From the NCBI GenBank assembly GCA_002083525.1, contig LWDM01000045.1, forward strand, positions 1 through 7,561: DNA of 7,561 nt, read 5' to 3'. Each line of letters starts with the position of its first letter. The stretch's first letter is position 1. The notes beneath the pieces are model-generated. The model was not told the origin of the DNA. It was given only the letters and a program-made list of their open reading frames with translations, and made no database searches. Position numbers and translations under genes: made by a program. Below are positions 5,715 to 7,561 of this stretch, piece by piece. The DNA comes from Proteobacteria bacterium SG_bin9 (GTDB lineage: Bacteria > Pseudomonadota > Alphaproteobacteria > Rhizobiales > Xanthobacteraceae).

Positions 5715-5744
5715 TTTATCGGATCGGCAGCGCCGCGCGCGCAA
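5715..5744 (-). promoter_or_regulatory. Possible promoter of the permease gene
   Basis: Reading leftward, TTGCGC (plus-strand gcgcaa, 5739-5744) and GATAAA (plus-strand tttatc, 5715-5720) are 18 bases apart, just downstream of the kinase terminator. The predicted start leaves a leader of roughly 15-20 bases before the TTG codon at 5691. Both boxes are imperfect, but the terminator upstream means a promoter is needed in this spacer. Confidence 0.35.
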
Positions 5745-5760
5745 ATAGGCATGGATGCAG

Positions 5761-5798
5761 AACGAAAACGCGGCGCGCTCCGACAGAAACGCGCCGCG
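5761..5798 (-). terminator. Intrinsic terminator of the acyl-CoA dehydrogenase/kinase operon
   Basis: A perfect 9-bp G+C stem, CGCGGCGCG (5769-5777) against CGCGCCGCG (5790-5798), with a 12-base loop. On the minus strand it is followed by TTTTCGTT (plus-strand aacgaaaa, 5761-5768). It begins 11 bases after the kinase stop codon, so the operon ends here and the permease is a separate unit. Confidence 0.82.
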
Positions 5799-5809
5799 AT
5801 ACCGGTTGA

Positions 5810-6874
5810 TCAGCTTGCGCCGGCTTTCTGCGCGTAAGCCCATGAGGACTGCGCCAGCGGCACCGTGCGCTTGGCCGACTCGATGGCCTTGGCGTTGGCG
5901 GCGGTGCCGTCGCGGATGCGGCCAGCGATGCCCTGCGTAATGCCGGCAAGGCGGAACAGGTTGTACGCGTAGTACCAGTTGAGGTCCGGCACCTTGTCGC
6001 GGCCGGTCGCCTTGCAATAGATCTGCGCGGCCTCGTCCTGCGTCGGGATGTTGAGCTCGGCGAAGTTGGCATCGCCAAGACCCGGCTTCATCACCCACTG
6101 CATCAAGAGGTAGGTGAAGTCGGCCATCGGATCGCCGAGCGTCGACAGCTCCCAGTCCAGCACCGCCTGAACGCGCGGCTCGGTGGCGTGGAAGATCATG
6201 TTGTCGAGACGATAGTCGCCGTGCACGATCGAGACACGCTCCTGCGGCGGCACCGTCTTCGGCAGCCACTCGATCAGCCGTTCCATTTCCGGAATGTGCT
6301 GAGTTTCGGACGCCTTGTACTGCTTGGTCCAGCGATCGACCTGCCGCGAGAAGTAATTCCCCGGCTTGCCGAAATCGCCAAGCCCGATCTTGTCGGGCTC
6401 ATACATATGCAGCTTCGCCAGCGTCTCGATCTTGCTGGTGAAGATGGCGTGACGTTCGTCCTTCGAGCAGCGCGGCAGCGTCTGCTCCCAGAACACCCGG
6501 CCCTCTTCCATCGACATGATGTAGAAGGCCGCACCGATGACATTGTCATCCATGCACAGCGCGTAGGCTTTCGCGACCGGGAAGTTCTGCTTGCCCAGCG
6601 CGGCGATGACCTTGAACTCGCGATCGACCGCATGCGCCGACGGCAACAGCTTGCCGAACGGCTTGCGCCGCATCACATAGGCGCGGCTCGGGGTATCGAG
6701 CCGATACGTCGGGTTCGATTGACCGCCCTTGAATTGCGAAACCGTGAGTGGCCCTTTGAAGCCCTCCACGTTCTCCGCCATCCAGGCGGCAAGGCGCGCC
6801 TCGTCGACACGATGGCGCTCCTCGACCTCCTTGGTGCCGGAGTATTCGTCGTCTCTCTTTACGCCGAGAGACAC
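5810..6874 (-). CDS. APH-type phosphotransferase paired with acyl-CoA dehydrogenase (ACAD10/11 kinase-domain type)
   Basis: A 354-residue kinase of the aminoglycoside phosphotransferase/choline kinase fold (PF01636). F48-K-G-G-Q-S-N-P-T-Y is the nucleotide-binding loop, R69-R-K-P supplies the ATP-binding lysine, and E86 its likely partner. H218-G-D-Y-R-L-D-N225 is the catalytic loop with D220 as base, and D240-W-E-L-S-T-L-G-D-P binds magnesium. G-G-Q-S-N-P-T-Y and L-D-W-E-L-S-T-L-G-D-P are typical of the kinase domain of ACAD10/ACAD11 and of LvaA, not of antibiotic-modifying enzymes. Family knowledge therefore suggests phosphorylation of the 4-hydroxyl of a hydroxyacyl(-CoA). The start is GTG at 6874, with GGAGA 5 bases upstream, lying in the 15-base gap after the dehydrogenase stop, so the two genes are co-transcribed and probably coupled. 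All catalytic residues are present. The exact substrate is inferred, not seen. Confidence 0.9.
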   Translation of the reverse strand: MSLGVKRDDEYSGTKEVEERHRVDEARLAAWMAENVEGFKGPLTVSQFKGGQSNPTYRLDTPSRAYVMRRKPFGKLLPSAHAVDREFKVIAALGKQNFPVAKAYALCMDDNVIGAAFYIMSMEEGRVFWEQTLPRCSKDERHAIFTSKIETLAKLHMYEPDKIGLGDFGKPGNYFSRQVDRWTKQYKASETQHIPEMERLIEWLPKTVPPQERVSIVHGDYRLDNMIFHATEPRVQAVLDWELSTLGDPMADFTYLLMQWVMKPGLGDANFAELNIPTQDEAAQIYCKATGRDKVPDLNWYYAYNLFRLAGITQGIAGRIRDGTAANAKAIESAKRTVPLAQSSWAYAQKAGAS

Positions 6875-6889
6875 GACGGTCTCCGATTA

Positions 6890-7561
6890 TTAGTGATTAG
6901 TGGTCTTGTCCGCATACTTGCGCATCTCCAACCGGGCGATGGCGCGATTGTGCACTTCGTCGGGACCGTCGGCAAGCCGCATCGTGCGCATGGAGGCATA
7001 GTCGCGCGCGAGGCCGGCTTCGTCCGACACGCCGGCCGCGCCGAACGCCTGGATTGCATTGTCGAGAATCTTCAGCGCCATGTTCGGCGCCGACACCTTG
7101 ATCATTGCAATTTCAAGCTGCGCGGTCTTGTTGCCGACCTTGTCCATCATGTCCGCCGCCTTGAGGCAAAGCAGGCGCGTCATGTCGATGTCGATGCGGG
7201 CGCGGGCGACGCGCTCCTCCCACACCGAATGCTTGTAGATCGGCTTGCCGAAGGCCTCGCGCTCCTGGAGGCGGCGGCACATCTTGGCGAGCGCTTCCTC
7301 GGCGACCCCGATGGTGCGCATGCAGTGGTGGATGCGGCCCGGCCCGAGGCGGCCCTGCGCGATCTCGAAGCCGCGTCCTTCGCCCAGCAGCATGTTGCTC
7401 GCGGGCACGCGAACATCCTTGAGCTCCACCTCCATATGCCCGTGCGGCGCATCGTCGTAGCCGAACACCGGCAGATGGCGGATCACGTTCACGCCGGGCG
7501 CGTCGTTGGCCATCAGGATCATCGACTGCCGCGCGTGGCGGCCCGCGCCGGGGTCGGTTTT
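6890..7561 (-). CDS. Acyl-CoA dehydrogenase, ACAD11/LvaC-like, C-terminal part (cut by window edge)
   Basis: The last 223 codons of an FAD-dependent acyl-CoA dehydrogenase; the reading frame stays open to the right edge (K-T-D-P-G-A-G-R-H-A-R-Q-S before the first in-frame ATG at 7522), so that ATG is internal. Visible parts are the end of the middle beta domain (G-Y-D-D-A-P-H-G-H, V-R-V-P, L-L-G-E-G-R-G-F-E-I-A-Q-G) and the whole C-terminal helical domain. G-P-G-R-I-H-H-C-M-R, R-E-A-F-G-K and Q-A-F-G-A-A-G-V are strong marks of the ACAD10/11-type subgroup. The A-D-G-P-D-E-V-H segment (codons around 6953-6973) stands where medium-chain enzymes have E-G-T, so aspartate replaces the usual glutamate base. 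It is the first visible gene of a leftward operon with the kinase and ends in tandem TAA-TAA. The subgroup removes phosphate from 4-phosphoacyl-CoA or acts on unusual acyl-CoAs. Confidence 0.93.
   Translation of the reverse strand, partial: KTDPGAGRHARQSMILMANDAPGVNVIRHLPVFGYDDAPHGHMEVELKDVRVPASNMLLGEGRGFEIAQGRLGPGRIHHCMRTIGVAEEALAKMCRRLQEREAFGKPIYKHSVWEERVARARIDIDMTRLLCLKAADMMDKVGNKTAQLEIAMIKVSAPNMALKILDNAIQAFGAAGVSDEAGLARDYASMRTMRLADGPDEVHNRAIARLEMRKYADKTTNH

Noticed and set aside
5810..6874. Aminoglycoside resistance kinase
   Set aside because: The fold is shared, but the loop sequences and the tight operon with an ACAD11-like dehydrogenase point to acyl metabolism.

Overview
The window looks like chromosomal DNA of an alphaproteobacterium of the Bradyrhizobium/Rhodopseudomonas/Afipia group (Nitrobacteraceae). 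The reasons are high GC, strongly GC-ending codons, NNGG-type Shine-Dalgarno sites in front of almost every gene, and a protein set typical of these metabolically broad soil bacteria. This placement is inferred from protein character; no rRNA or marker gene is complete here. I see no IS element, phage gene, CRISPR array, rRNA or tRNA, and no gap between genes exceeds about 180 bases.

Left to right. The first 34 bases are the very start of a leftward elongation factor Tu gene (11 codons visible). A 181-base divergent spacer separates it from a rightward family VIII esterase / class C beta-lactamase-like serine hydrolase (216-1451), which ends at a strong bidirectional hairpin terminator. On the minus strand follow a small secreted beta-rich protein of unknown function (1522-1935) and, behind its own terminator, a DHRS4-like short-chain dehydrogenase/reductase (SDR, 2066-2833). 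A 54-residue two-helix membrane protein (2987-3151, +) meets a histidine phosphatase (3148-3870, -) tail to tail, with overlapping stop codons. A 120-base divergent spacer carrying a clear palindrome inside a sigma-70-like promoter separates the phosphatase from a second, NAD-type SDR (3991-4776, +). That SDR abuts, with no base between the stop codons, a ten-helix EamA/DMT permease (4777-5691, -). The right end holds a leftward two-gene operon: an acyl-CoA dehydrogenase (only the C-terminal half is in the window) followed 15 bases later by an APH-type kinase, closed by a terminator at 5761-5798.

The best functional lead is the kinase/acyl-CoA dehydrogenase pair. Both proteins are of the type fused in human ACAD10/ACAD11 and separate as LvaA/LvaC in the levulinate pathway of Pseudomonas putida, where a 4-hydroxyacyl-CoA is phosphorylated and phosphate is then eliminated to give an enoyl-CoA for beta-oxidation. 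Two SDRs (possible 4-oxo/4-hydroxy interconversion), an esterase-like hydrolase (possible ester or lactone opening), a phosphatase and a permease lie within 6 kb. A 4-hydroxy-acid or lactone catabolic neighbourhood is therefore a reasonable hypothesis, but only the kinase/dehydrogenase pair is a clear operon; the rest is inference from proximity.
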